Source of the DNA: Triplophysa rosa
Taxonomy: Eukaryota; Chordata; Actinopteri; Cypriniformes; Nemacheilidae
Reading direction: 5' to 3'
Length of the DNA stretch: 64,000 nt
Assembly (NCBI RefSeq): GCF_024868665.1
Contig: NC_079914.1
Location: 543,423-607,422 of the forward strand
Shown here piece after piece: positions 1 through 10,865 of this stretch (its first letter is position 1; each line of letters starts with the position of its first letter). Under the pieces are notes generated by a model, which saw only the letters and a list, made by a program, of their open reading frames with translations, searched no databases and was not told the DNA's origin. A program made the position numbers and the translations under genes.

Positions 1-480
1 ATGCGACTGCGGGTCCAATGGGGGAGCAGATCGTTTATCCATGCGGAGAAACAGGCCGGCAGCCTGGTAACAGAAAAGATGGCGAGCATGGGTGGCAAGC
101 CGACCAATCGAAGATAAATAGCAACCAACCGTAAAATCCTGACAACACGCCTGGATTGTTGATCGGAGATATGTCCTTCTGTAGGCCAAGTGAAGTCAGA
201 CAAGCACAGTAAAGCTGCATAGCTAAGAGGTCGCGAGAAGCAAATGTCAACTGAGGAAAGGTAGCGCGTATAGTAGCCTTTATGCATTAGGTGAGGGGGC
301 GGGTCCCCACCTGGCATAGGGCGCGCGCTCCAGTCTGTCTTGCCAGACTTGGTGCAATTGGATGCTTCTACAGAGGTCAGGTACGGATGCCCTTCCCATA
401 GGTGGATCTCGTAATGAGATGATGATAGAGAACCATAACAACATTAAACCCGTGCGGAAGGGAAATCTTCTGCATTTAAA
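1..480 (-). other. Unassigned GC-richer block, possibly a DIRS-like terminal repeat remnant
   Basis: This block is richer in G and C than the DNA after it. Read on the minus strand it has a GC-rich stretch with a TATA-like ATAAAGG about 200 bases in, then open sequence without recognisable protein similarity. The arrangement resembles the promoter-bearing terminal repeats of the DIRS elements elsewhere in the window, but the sequence differs and no second repeat is visible. The left edge is cut by the window, so the call is weak. Two short minus-strand reading frames (35-250 and 280-486) have no features of real proteins. Confidence 0.2.
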
Positions 481-1155
481 AGTCACAAATTTCTGAGCAT
501 TGTGTTAGCGTCTCAAAGGTCATGGATTTGATTCCAAGTTATAACACATCCTGAAAATGTAGACCTCGTGTACTGAAAGTTGCTTTGCATAAGTTTCTGA
601 AACGTGTGCATTTAAATGGTTGCCTTGCACATCATATTTGGTAAATTGTGTTTCAAGAGTCAGAAATGACTGCTGGTTTTACTCGGGTTGTTTTTTTATT
701 TTTATCAAATTAAAGTTCATCAAACATAACGACGCCTGTGCCCAAGAAAAAAATTCAATTGGATTCATCTGCAGAAGTTTAGCTGTGGCAGGATCTGAAA
801 CACATTCATAATACTAATCTCAGTCACTGAGTTTCCATGAATAGTCACTTTTATGAATTCAAGAGATTGTTTTTGAATATCAGATGACATTGTAAAGCAA
901 AAACTCTGCTCAGTTTTTTTACGAAATCACACAGAACAGAAGTTATTTAATGTCAAATGGCATTAATCAATGAAATGTTATGTGTGATTTGGTCATTTAT
1001 TTGTAGTTTTTTTCCATAATACGTTTAATCTTTTATGTATGTATTTATGATATGATATGTAACAGGTGAGCTCATATTAGTGTTGTAATCTTGTTGTGAA
1101 TTTGCAGTGATTTGGCCAGTAGCGTACTGTAATTATGGAGTTACATTTTTTTCAG
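481..1155 (+). other. acy1 intron sequence preceding the last exon
   Basis: AT-rich sequence without coding similarity. It ends in a pyrimidine tract and AG acceptor (TTTTTTCAG, ending at 1155) immediately before the last acy1 exon. I looked for the penultimate acy1 exon here and did not find it, so it probably lies left of the window. Confidence 0.55.
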
Positions 1156-1320
1156 TTGGGTCTTCCAGCCATTGGATTTTCCCCGATGAACTGCACTCCC
1201 ATCCTCCTGCACGATCATAATGAATACCTGAATGAGCGTGTATTTCTACAGGGCATTCAGGTGTATGAGAGACTCGTGCCTGCCCTCGCCAGTGTGCCAC
1301 CTCTGAGCGGAGACGAATAA
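1156..1320 (+). CDS. acy1: Aminoacylase-1, terminal coding exon
   Basis: This is the last exon of aminoacylase-1, a cytosolic zinc-dependent M20-family enzyme that removes the acyl group from N-acetylated amino acids. The reading frame gives 54 residues and a TAA stop. It contains [17 protein letters not shown] and a PALASVP tail, matching the known C-terminus of vertebrate ACY1 almost position for position. The first His of the HDH motif (codon about 1210-1212) corresponds to the metal-binding His near residue 373 of the roughly 408-aa mammalian enzyme. The exon starts right after a TTTTTTCAG acceptor; an upstream in-frame ATG at 1135 is intronic. Earlier exons lie outside the window. The gene is in tandem orientation with the PACS gene about 4.1 kb downstream. 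Confidence 0.9.
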   Translation: MGLPAIGFSPMNCTPILLHDHNEYLNERVFLQGIQVYERLVPALASVPPLSGDE

Positions 1321-1412
1321 ATACTCGACACTCACTGCTTAAAAATCAACGCATCGCTTACAGCGCTGCTTCTCCTCACAGCTTTTAGTAGGTGCTGACT
1401 TTTGCACATATC

Positions 1413-1418
1413 AATAAA
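1413..1418 (+). terminator. Candidate acy1 polyadenylation signal AATAAA
   Basis: The first canonical AATAAA after the acy1 stop codon lies 93 bases downstream of it. The position suits a short 3' UTR. Other AT-rich signals follow, so the true cleavage site is uncertain. Confidence 0.45.
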
Positions 1419-1420
1419 TG

Positions 1421-2490
1421 TATCTGCCGTAACACCAAAGATTGGGGCAAACCCATGTATTAAACCTCACAATCTTACAATTGCTTGAATTAACTCAGGG
1501 GATTGTTTTTTGATGTCTTAATTGTATATGCTTTTAAGTCTTATGTGTTACCTTTACATCTGGGTTGAGTGATGAATTCATCTATTTTATGCTAATATTA
1601 GACTGTTGTTTTAATCACTGTAGAATTAAGCATTTTATGTTTATCTAATGACTTTAGAGATATCTGTGCTTGCCATGGATGCATTATATTCCAATACAAA
1701 CAATTTTCATGCAAACATATTGTAATTGTTATAATGCTGAAAATGCTTATAGGTATACTGTACCTACTGACTGTGTGATGTAAGTTTTTTTTATTTTGTT
1801 AATGTGTCACATGATTGCATTTCATAATACGTTGACATATTGTGTGAACTGGTTCATTAAGAATTGACCAGTTTAGTAATTACACTGGTATTTGTGTCTT
1901 TTGATTTCTTTAGATCCGCTTTAAGTAATTTAAGTAAATTCAAGAATAAGGGGTTGGCATGTAATAGTGTTAACTAGTATCGTGTCAAAGTGTATAAAGT
2001 GCCTCTATGAAGTATTATACTATTGGTCTTAAGAATATCGCACACAGAATAAACAGAAATACAAGATTGTTATTTTGTGCGTGCTTGAGTGCGTGTGTGA
2101 TCTTCAGGTAGCCTCAAGGGGGCGCCATATGATTAGTTTCCCACCACTAGAGCATTACCGTGTGCGTTTGTAGAAAACCCTTTTAAGTAGGAAAATGTCA
2201 ATTAACATTTCGCAATATCTCCATTATTTCTGTGCAGCTATAAAAGTTACGCAAAATCTGTAACAGACTCAAAGAGGTCTTAATATTATTGGAGGACAAA
2301 AAGAGTTTCATGGTCACAATTACATTTTAATCCATTTAACCGTTAATCACTAAAAAGGTTAAAACAAAGCCAAATCCCAGGAAATGACACTAAACACCCA
2401 GTTGCCCTCTGACATCATTTATATTAATATAGACATTTAAATAGTTAATACGTCAAAATGACACAATAAGATTAATCATCTCTCAAATCC
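1421..2490. other. acy1-pacs2 intergenic sequence, no gene seen
   Basis: AT-rich sequence with no coding similarity or clear transposon termini. It may include a longer acy1 3' UTR. Confidence 0.5.
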
Positions 2491-2491
2491 A

Positions 2492-3666
2492 TGTTGAGAC
2501 GGAGCTCCTCAAGGATGTGTTCTTTCTCCACTGCTATTTTCACTCTACACAAACGAATGCACCTCTACAGACCCTTCTGTCAAACTCCTGAAGTTTGCAG
2601 ATGACACCACAGTCATTGGCCTTATTCAAGATGGTGATGAATCTGCCTACAGAAAGGAGGTTGCTCAGCTGGCTGCCTGGTGTAGTCAAAACAACCTAGA
2701 GCTGAATGCATTCAAGACAGTGGAGATGATAGTGGATTTCAGAAGGAACCCTCCATCACTTCCTCCCCTCACCATCCTGGACAGCACTGTGGATACTGTG
2801 GAGTCATTCAGGTTCCTGGGCTCCACCATCTCTCAGGACCTGAAGTGGGAGTCCCACATAGACTCCATTGTAAAGAAGGCCCAGCAGAGGTTATACTTCC
2901 TCCGTCAATTGAGGAAGTTCTACCTACCACAGGAGCTACTGACCCAGTTCTACTCAGTGGCCATCCAATCTGTTCTGTGCACTTCAATTACTGTTTGGTA
3001 TGGCTCGGCCACCAAATCAGACCTACGAAGACTACAACGGACAGTTCGTAGTGCTGAGAAAATTATTGGTGCTCCTCTGCCCACACTTCAGGACCTGTAC
3101 GATTCCAGAGTGAAAAACAGGGCAAGAAAAATCATCATTGACTCCACACACCCAGCACACAAACTTTTTGATCTGTTGCCCTCTGGCCGGCGCTTTAGAG
3201 CACCAAACACCAGGACTTCCAGACACAGAAGCAGCTTCTTCCCCCAGGCAATCTCCCTCCTAAACAGATAACTGCTCCTTAAGAGCAATATTCCACTTCC
3301 ACTACTCCTATAGTGTGCACTACTGTGCCTTATTATATCTACATCTTATGTATACATGTATATAACACTACCTCTACTTACTAAATTATCCATTTGCACA
3401 AGTGTACATACAATCTGTTAATATGTATATTCTACTATTTGCTACACTGTACAATGTCTCTTATATGTTATTACCCCCCATTTTCTGTAAAATAGTCTTT
3501 ATTTTATATATGCACAATTTAGAATCTTTTAGACTGTAAATCGTATTATATTTTATTGTCATTGTGTTGAATGTCTGTACTAGAAGCTTCCAACACCAAA
3601 GAAAATTCCTTGTGTGTGCAAGCACACTTGGCAATAAAGCTCTTCTGATTCTGATTCTGATTCTGA
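2492..3666 (+). mobile_element. 5'-truncated CR1/L2/Rex1-group LINE
   Basis: A non-LTR retrotransposon fragment keeping the C-terminal half of reverse transcriptase, an AT-rich 3' UTR and a tail of TTCTGA repeats at about 3641-3666. The abrupt 5' start inside the RT domain is the usual result of incomplete target-primed reverse transcription. A closely related copy with the same tail type lies at 35.1-36.6 kb. Assignment to the CR1/L2/Rex1 group rests on the FADD polymerase motif and the conserved C-terminal region; the exact family is not certain. Confidence 0.85.
2501..3271 (+). pseudogene. LINE reverse transcriptase, C-terminal part
   Basis: The frame is open from the GAPQGCVLSP block through FADD to a TAA stop at 3269-3271. 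GAPQG (motif 4) and FADD (the A/YXDD-type catalytic motif 5) are followed by the long LINE C-terminal region with SITVWYGSATKSD and LLPSGRRFRAPNTRTSRHRSS-type blocks. The endonuclease and first half of RT are missing, so no functional protein is made. The frame is intact for about 256 codons, which suggests a fairly young insertion. Confidence 0.8.
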
Positions 3667-3759
3667 GATGTAAAGTAGGCTATATACACGGCTATTCCTG
3701 ATGGTGTTTTATAAATGAGGGTGGACTGACATTTATTTGGTTTAATGGATGTGTCCCTG

Positions 3760-5205
3760 TTTGATTGCATCACTCAAATGTGTTGTCATGTCACAAAGTT
3801 TCATTCTCATTTGGAACAATAAAGATATTAAATTATAAGAATAAAAAAATGTTTTTGGACTATTGGGTGAAAAATCATATTTTGTTGGTTACGCAGTTAT
3901 TTCATAATAACGGTCATTTACTGTCATATGAAGAATTCTTAAATAAATTTCAACTTCCTATATCGACTAAAGAGTATGCAGTTGTCTTTGATGCTATACC
4001 CTCTGGATTTATTCAGTTAATCCGTCCTGTTGTTATTGATTTTAATTAGGGCTGTCAAAAGATTAATCGCATCCAGAATAAAAGTTTGTGTTTACATAAT
4101 ATTTATCTGTTTACTGTGCATAATAATTTTGTATATATTAACACATACACATCCATGCATATATTTAAGAAAAATCTAAATATTAATAAACATTTATATA
4201 TAATTTCAATTATTGGTAAATATAAATAAATACATGTAAATATTTCCTAAATATGTATACTTGTGTATGTGTTTGTATTTATAAATACATAATTAATATG
4301 CACAGTACATAGACATATATTATGTAAACACAAACTTTTATTCTTATTTAATATAACTCTTGATTTTACTTTGAAACTACATGGCATTGGTATTAACTCA
4401 ACTCAACTTTATTTATATAGCGCTTTTACAATTTTCATTGTTACAAAGCAGCTGTGGTTACTGCTGACGATTACTGACAAGAGGTGTGACAACATTTTTC
4501 TGAGACGAATAATTTGGTTACAGAGGATACCCTTGGCTAAAAGCATTTGGAGCTCAGTCTTTCATGATATTGAATAGGAGAAAGCTTTTATGATAGGAAG
4601 TATTGTGTCACCAATAAGATACGTAAAGTTTCATTTAAAATTATTCACTGTATTTACCCAGTAAACCGGCTTGTTAAAAGATTTAAAAAAGACATTAATA
4701 TAACCTGTGCTTTTTGTAATATGGATGACGAAACTATGTTGCATCTTTTTTTTTACTGCATTTGTACCAAGTTATTTTGGTTTGACTTTAAGGTATTTTT
4801 TTAGGGAGATTTCTGGCATTGACATTGTTTTGGATGCTAAAAATATTTTGTTTTTGTATGACAAACCTTTAGATAAAAAAATATTTTTGCTTAATCTAGT
4901 TATTATTTTAGGCAAGTTTCATATTCACAAATGTCAATGGTGTAAAAAGACACCAAACTTTACACATTTTAAATTTGAGCTCTGTCAATATTTTGAAACA
5001 TTGAAGGGTGTAAGGAACACTAAAGCTAAGAGAACGGTGGACTATTGTAAAGCCTTGAATTTAATTTTTTTTAGACTTTTTATTATTATTTATGTTGTAT
5101 GTATACAATGTAGTTTTCATTATCTTTTTCTCTTTTATACTATGTTGTTGTTGTTATTATTGTTGTTTTTGTATTTGTTGTTGTTAATTAAGCATCAATA
5201 AAAAA
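3760..5205 (+). mobile_element. L1/Tx1-clade LINE, 3' fragment, interrupted
   Basis: Two pieces of one LINE ORF2 C-terminus are visible. The first (about 3790-4045) reads through a block with VFDAIPSG. The second (about 4590-5060) has the zinc-finger-like block C-x2-C...H with CAFCNMDDET, followed by LLNLVIILGKFHIHKC and KAKRTVDYCKALN. These blocks are typical of fish L1-type elements after the RT domain. Between them lie a palindromic MITE (4046-4352) and a short dispersed fish repeat (about 4385-4500). Stops and frame changes are present. The element ends in AATAAAAAAAT at about 5197-5208, directly before the pacs2 CpG island. Confidence 0.65.
4046..4352. repeat. Palindromic hAT-like MITE
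   Basis: The segment starts with AGGGCTGTCAAAAGATTAA, a terminus seen in many fish hAT-type MITEs. A long inverted repeat follows: the arm near 4079-4104 (AAAGTTTGTGTTTACATAAT) is matched by its reverse complement near 4317-4343. The interior is almost pure A and T. It sits inside the L1-like LINE and has no coding capacity. Confidence 0.7.
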
Positions 5206-5214
5206 ATCACACGC

Positions 5215-5444
5215 TTCAGCGATTAAATAAATCGGAGTCCGTTCAAAACAGCGCAGCAGCGTCTCTACCGGCCACCGCCGCGCACTTGCGCAGGTCGCGT
5301 GTAAAGCCCCGCCCCTGAGCGGAGCAAATCTGTGTCTGTGAGCTGAGATGAGATGTGCGCGGGCTGAAAGCCGTTCGTCCGGAGCGTGTGCATGAACACT
5401 GAGGTCCACGAACATCCCGGTCCTGCTGAAGAGTCTCTTCGACG
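5215..5444 (+). promoter_or_regulatory. CpG-island-like promoter and 5' UTR of pacs2
   Basis: Base composition changes sharply from AT-rich LINE sequence to GC-rich, CpG-dense DNA at about 5215, and the island continues through exon 1 to about 5660. It contains GC-box-like and TGCGCA motifs and no TATA box close to the start codon. This suits a broadly expressed housekeeping gene. The transcription start cannot be placed from sequence alone. Confidence 0.65.
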
Positions 5445-5644
5445 ATGGCCGCGGCTGTGGAGAGAGGAGGTGTCCGGGCCGCCTTAACGAACCCGGGTGT
5501 CTGTGCACCCGCAGCCGCTCCCGCTGCGCCCGGAGCCGTGGGTTCGGGCTCCGGTTCGGGGGGTTCGGCTCCCATCATGCCCGTGCCAATGAATCTGTTC
5601 GCAACGTGGGAAATTGACCGCTCATCTCCGAGCTGCGTGCCGAG
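5445..5644 (+). CDS. pacs2: PACS-family sorting adaptor, exon 1 (pacs2-like)
   Basis: PACS proteins are cytosolic adaptors that bind acidic-cluster cargo and link it to AP-1/COPI; PACS2 also acts at ER-mitochondria contacts. This exon encodes an Ala/Gly/Ser-rich low-complexity N-terminus of about 43 residues, then the start of the furin-binding region, [22 protein letters not shown]. That block matches vertebrate PACS2 more closely than PACS1 (Phe in [15 protein letters not shown]). The ATG at 5445 is the first in the open frame, inside the CpG island. The exon ends after two bases of an Arg codon (CCG AG) at a GT donor (5645). Exon 2 completes that codon. A longer antisense frame over the same island is a composition artefact. 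PACS1 versus PACS2 remains slightly open. Confidence 0.88.
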
Positions 5645-8040
5645 GTACACCACCACTAATGCTGTCGTGTAGATGTGTGCATCAGTAAAGCTTCAATGTC
5701 TCGTGAAACACGCATGCATCGGTTTGTTTACATGCGTTTATTTCTGCGCATGCAACTTATCGGCATGTCACAGTAAAACGCAAGCTGGGACGCAGTGAGT
5801 GTTGTTATGGCGATTGCGAACATAAACACATTAGACCATAAATATGTGCATAAAAGCATAATAATAAACCAAGAGAAAAGTCATCATTGGACTAGACTTT
5901 TGCATGTTTTCTTGTTAAATGTGAGCGTTTGCAAACACGGAAACAAAAATAAGCGCACAGACATTAGTTGATGTCTCTTCATCATTACATGTGTCTCATA
6001 CTGAAGTGTAAAGCTTTGGCTGACCTGAAAACAGACACTGACGGCCTTCTGTTGCTTCTGTTTTCTCATGCTGGTTTCTGCATTAGTGACCCAGTTAAAT
6101 ATCAGTCACCCGTGCGTGCCTGTTTCATCATATTGCAGTAGAACTCATTTCTGTCGTTTTGTGTTCAACATGGATTGGAAAAACAGTAGGCTACATGGGA
6201 GTTTAAGCGATGGGGATGTAACCAATACATTCAGATCAATGCAAATGTGTGCTTGTTGTGATAAGCATGAATGTCATTTTGTTTATAGGAACACAAGCTC
6301 TTATGATTGATGCTTACAGTTAGAAGCTGCATACAGTATACCATACGTACAGAAGTGATATTGACTGTTATAAATGCTGTATTACATGACTATAATTGTG
6401 GCATGTTTCTAGAAAAAACACTTATTTTTAGAGGGCAAATGTTATGTTTGAATGTGTTCATGGAAGAATCATTCTGCTTTTGAACAGCTTGGGGTTTTCT
6501 TGTAGTCTGGTATAGAAAATACATCTGTCGTGCACTTTTGCATCTGCCGTATGACAGTTGCTCGCATCTCCATCAGACATTGCATGTGTGAACTGCTGTA
6601 TGTAATAATATCAATGTTTATTTCTATAGCGCTCTTTCTTCACAATGTGCATTGAACAGAAATAAGAAAAAAGTGTTGAGCGGAAACCTTTGTGTTTCTT
6701 TCATCGTTGTTCTTTTGGAAGTGGTAGTACATTGAGTAGTTGTGGTGGCTTGTTGATGTTCAGCGGGAGATCAGGAGAAGCTCATGGGACGAGATTCATC
6801 AGTGTGACTCACATGTGTGTCTCGTTGGCTGTGATGAGAATAGATGAGGCGTCCCACAGGTATCTCTGTATCTCAGCGCTTCAGGGGCTGCTGGACACAC
6901 CCAAATCATCGGAAAGAAATTCTGAATCTGAGTCAGGATCAAATCTGTATAAAGTTTTTTTTACGACATTCAAATGTGTGTAGTGAAAATTTTACCATAA
7001 TATCATGTACTAAATAGTGTATCCCATCTGAAAGGCTTTTACCTGTGTTGGTGAAGTATTATGACTGCCACAGAGTTTTGCTCATTGTATAATAAATTAA
7101 CTCCTGTGTGCCCTTAGATCTTTAAAAACATGACTCAAATGCATACATAAAAAGCTTTTGTATAAATCCTATGTAGTCAGTGTTGCCAACTACTGTAAAT
7201 GGAAAAAGATTTAGAAAATTCTAGGCAAGGGGTGGCTACCTTGAAGAAAAGTTTGGATCTCTTTTGAATGCTTTTCATGACAAGACTTAGCTTGTGATAG
7301 ATAAGCTTAGTGGGTGTCTATAATATATCCAGGTTGATACTGTATATGAAAGTTCTTTAAAAGTGTTCTTATCACTGATATTTTAATATTAAAACGGAAT
7401 GAAACAGCAAAAATGAAAACATCTTGAAAGGTTAACTGATTGCCTCAAATATCAGTATAATATCAGGGGCGCAGGAGACATTTTCAAAGTGTGGGCAAAA
7501 GCCAAGATAGTAAAATCAGATTTCCCGATTTTGGACCACCACTTCTTGCCAACTGTCAGACCTCCGTCATATTTTAAACTTGTCTGATCATCATTAAAAT
7601 AATATTGATTAGGGCTGTCACGATTATGAAATTTGACTGGCGATTAATTGTCTAATAAATCATTGCGATATGACGATTAATTGTCTGTTTTAGGGCTTTG
7701 ACATTTAATTATCATTCATTTTTTATTCGGCTTTGAAACAACTATGTTCTGAATATAAGACTATGTTTTATTTTCTCTTAAAAAAATGGGATCATCATAT
7801 ATTTAAGGTCTATAATACATCAACAATACAGCTGCCAAATACGTGTAAAACGAGTTTGATCAGGGGTGAATTGAAGCCCCCATTAAAATGCTATCAGTTA
7901 TAGAAATGCTTCTAGTCTCTTTTTTTTCACTTGCAAGACTACAATAAAATGTTACCTCTATGTTAATAAAATTTTGATAGGCTGGTTTACACTTTGAGAT
8001 TAGCTTGCATAATATTAAATTGTACTACAGGTTTTTTATG
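5645..8040 (+). other. pacs2 intron 1, 5' part; no gene seen
   Basis: Start of the 48.7-kb intron. It has no coding similarity. A hAT-like AGGGCTGTCACGATTATGA terminus occurs at about 7612, followed by repeated CGATTAATTGTC motifs, so 7612-7690 is probably the edge of a decayed non-autonomous element. Several short reading frames here have no supporting features. Confidence 0.45.
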
Positions 8041-8665
8041 GTACATGCTCATATGGAGCGAATATGTGTTTTTCTGTGTCTTTGGTGTGTTTTAAGTTGC
8101 CCTTCCATGTATTATACATGTAAAATTGCAAAATTTAAAGTGTCGGAGCAAAGATGCATTCTATCTAAAAGCGAATGCTCACCCAGACCTGCCTGAAACG
8201 CCTCGTGTAACCACACCCCCACAAATCCACGTCAGTTCGTGGTATCATTTGACTAAGACCGCCCAAATGTATAGCAAGTACGGTGGGCATACCTGTCAGT
8301 ACAATTGCTTTGGAACCTGATGTTCCAAATATGGTAAGAGGCATTACATTTCTTCACACGCTTGCAGTATTCGACGCACTAGTTAACTGGCCAATCATAG
8401 CACACCTCGCTTTTCAGATCTGCGCGTTTCAGAGAGGCGGGGCAGAGAGGAGATACAAACATACACGGTATGTGGAAAATACAGCGTTTTTGGAACTTAA
8501 AGATGCAGTGAACTGGCCGTTTTTATTGTTTTATACTATTGTCTGATGTCTACTTATGACGTTCGCGTGGTTTTTACATTCGAAAACATCAAAATCAATA
8601 AGTAATAGGCTATTTTCTACCCTGGTTTTGAGGCCGTCTGGAGAAATGCTCGGTTTTTAAGGGCG

Positions 8666-9992
8666 GACTCGAGTCCGGACTCGAGACGTTTTTTATGGTC
8701 TCGGACTTGTCTTGGACTCGTTGGTATTTGAACTCGGACTTGGTCATTGGTCTCGCAAATGTTCTAGTCGGTCTCGTCCGAGTCCAGCGATATATGTTTT
8801 ATTTTCTCCTTCAAAACAAAACATTGATAGAGCAATATTCTTGTGATCCGAAAACTGTTGCCGACTCTCGACTCTAGAACGAGAGCTGCGCTTGCTCATA
8901 AGTTCTCTTTTCACACAGCAGTTCAGTTCAGTGTGTGCTGTTGTTGTAATTAAATAACTCCGGTATATTGGTTCAAGTCCGCGGGACTGTCATGCACGCC
9001 AGAAAGTGAATAACTGAATTAATTTGTGGATAATATTAAGTGTTTACGGGAGACGTTAAACGGGAACGATTCATCTGAACTGGTTCGACCGGTTCACTAA
9101 AAAGAAAGAACCGGTTCGAATGAACGATTCGTCCGCGGCGCGAACCAGCATCAATCATTCATCAGGCACGATGTCAGCGAGCAGCGGCATAATACAGATT
9201 GGTTTTACAAACCATAATAAATGTATCGACAGTGCGCTTAAAAGGAAACTTTTTGCACCAAAACTTTCCCCGAAACATGTGGGACAACATCCAATTTCAC
9301 AAGACACCTGCAAAGGCATCACAAAGAGAGGTAAGTTAATGCCATGTTTCAGAGTTAGCATTGCATTTGAGTATTTTAGAAAGTTTGGAAAGTAGGGCTT
9401 GAAGATAAGATTGATTGTATTTTTATTGTCATTGTGATGAACATGTTATTTAAGGATGGGCACCGACGTGCTTATGAACGAGCCGTGGAGCCTGTGCTCT
9501 TTCTAGCGGCTCCTCTATCGAACACACACGTGCACGGGCAGGCGCGCACACACACGCACAAAAGTGTTCATTGCTGCACAACCTTGCTGTTAGGAGGGCT
9601 GATAAAAAAGTTCCTTAAAGTAATAAACAGTTACACTTCGGCTTTGTGACTTTAGTGCTATACCTATATAGTAAAAATAAAATGACCTTATTTTATCTGC
9701 TTTTTGATCATTACAAACAATAATGAAAATGATTATCTTAGAATAGAAGATATGCGGTCTCTTGCATCACATAAATTATCAATAGTTAAGTATGTGGTCT
9801 TGTAGTCATGATTTTTTTCTGTCTCTCTTGACTGTCTCAATTGGACTCGGTCTTGACTTGGACTCGAACCTCTCTGGACTCGGACTTGACTTGGACTCGA
9901 ACCTCTTTGGACTCGGACTTGACTCGGTCTCGACTAGTCCTGGTCTTGGACTTGTCTTGGACTCGACAATGGTGGACTTGACTACAGCCCTA
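8666..9992. mobile_element. Element bounded by GACTCGG-type subterminal repeats, nested
   Basis: Both ends are built of degenerate direct and inverted copies of a short unit resembling GGACTCGGACTTG (8666-8800 and 9830-9975). Such arrays of short subterminal repeats are typical transposase-binding regions of hAT-type elements. The right end finishes at GACTACAGCCCT. No target duplication could be confirmed. A splice-like open exon (9120-9331) is inside. The superfamily is not assigned. Confidence 0.45.
9120..9331 (+). pseudogene. Exon-like open segment inside the nested element
   Basis: An open frame of about 70 codons rich in Ser, Lys and His ends at AGAG|GTAAGT, a strong splice donor. It may be the first exon of a transposase whose remaining exons were lost. 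I do not recognise the product, and there is no zinc-finger pattern in it. Confidence 0.25.
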
Positions 9993-10396
9993 TATGACCG
10001 TACATGTCAGCATTTAAGACCCACGAACCGGACAGAAGATCACCGCGATCGGGGGTCTCAAATGTTATAGTTTTCATGATAAATAAACAAATGGTAGACT
10101 CCCGGCCAAAATGACCCAGCACCAGAAATAATATCAAAACACTTCAAAACAGCCTCCATTATTCGCGAACAGTGGATAAAACATCGAAAAATGATATATC
10201 AGCCCGCCAAATCACAGAGATGCCGATTACAATTATCACAAATGACTAGAGGTCCCCAGGTAATACTATCAGGGCATATCAAGCGATCTCTAACAAAGCA
10301 ATAGTGACGCATAGTACAAATATGTTTTACTCACATAAGATTGCTGCGCCATTCCTATCGGATCCAATATTGACGGCACAGCACTGCTTTTTAATT

Positions 10397-10747
10397 TTAG
10401 TCTTTACGCAAAGACTTGTTCAAGGAATCTTTGAAATGAAGCGAACAAACGCTCAATGTTTTCCCCACGTGAGCTGGAAGATCTTTAAAAATTAACTTCA
10501 ACCACGCATTACTAATGTCGGAAACCGAAGGAAGGTTATGCAGCGACTGTGTTCTTCCACAACCAGGCACTGCACAGTATTTTGCGATCTTTAATGGCAT
10601 GATGCTCACACTCGCTCTATCTAGTTCCGTGCAGCTTGTGTTCAGTACTGTCATGCGCGAACGAGTGGGCAGGGCTCGAGAAGTAGGCGTTGATATTCTT
10701 CTGTGGAGGCGGTGTTCGCTTGAATATGATTCCCTCTTATATAACAC
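10397..10747 (-). pseudogene. THAP-domain protein remnant
   Basis: The minus-strand frame of 116 residues contains a THAP-type C2CH zinc-finger pattern: CAVPGCG, then a Leu-Pro pair (HNLPSV), a Trp (AWLKLIF) and CSLHF about 40 residues further on. The THAP fold binds DNA in P-element and Kolobok transposases and in vertebrate THAP proteins. The frame lacks a following catalytic domain and sits inside a TTAA-ended transposon, so a transposase remnant is more likely than a host THAP gene. The residues before the first Cys have no family support. Confidence 0.55.
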
Positions 10748-10865
10748 AAGCTCGTGTTAAAATTGTGGTCTTAGTTCACTGAACCTTTAAAATCGTTTAT
10801 ACACATTGCATTACATCTAAAACAACCGATGATATTAGTTTTAGCCGTGTCATATGACCCCTTTA

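Larger units (their letters stand above)
8045..10865. mobile_element. Kolobok-like non-autonomous element with THAP remnant, interrupted
   Basis: Left and right ends match a compact related element at 59221-59795: the left 8060-8530 is collinear with 59240-59710, and the right end 10795-10865 matches 59720-59795. The right end reads GTCATATGACCCCTTTAA, the same TTAA-bordered terminus as the compact copy. A minus-strand THAP-like zinc finger lies inside. TTAA target sites together with a THAP domain are the signature of Kolobok transposons, so that superfamily is inferred. A separate GACTCGG-rich element (about 8666-9992) interrupts it. Confidence 0.55.

Noticed and set aside
5243..5656. 137-codon minus-strand frame across the pacs2 CpG island
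   Set aside because: It is antisense to exon 1 and its Pro/Ala/Arg-rich composition follows from GC content; no domain is visible.
9792..10070. 92-codon frame with repeated LGLDLDSN units
   Set aside because: It is translation of the GACTCGG-type subterminal repeats of a transposon, not a protein.
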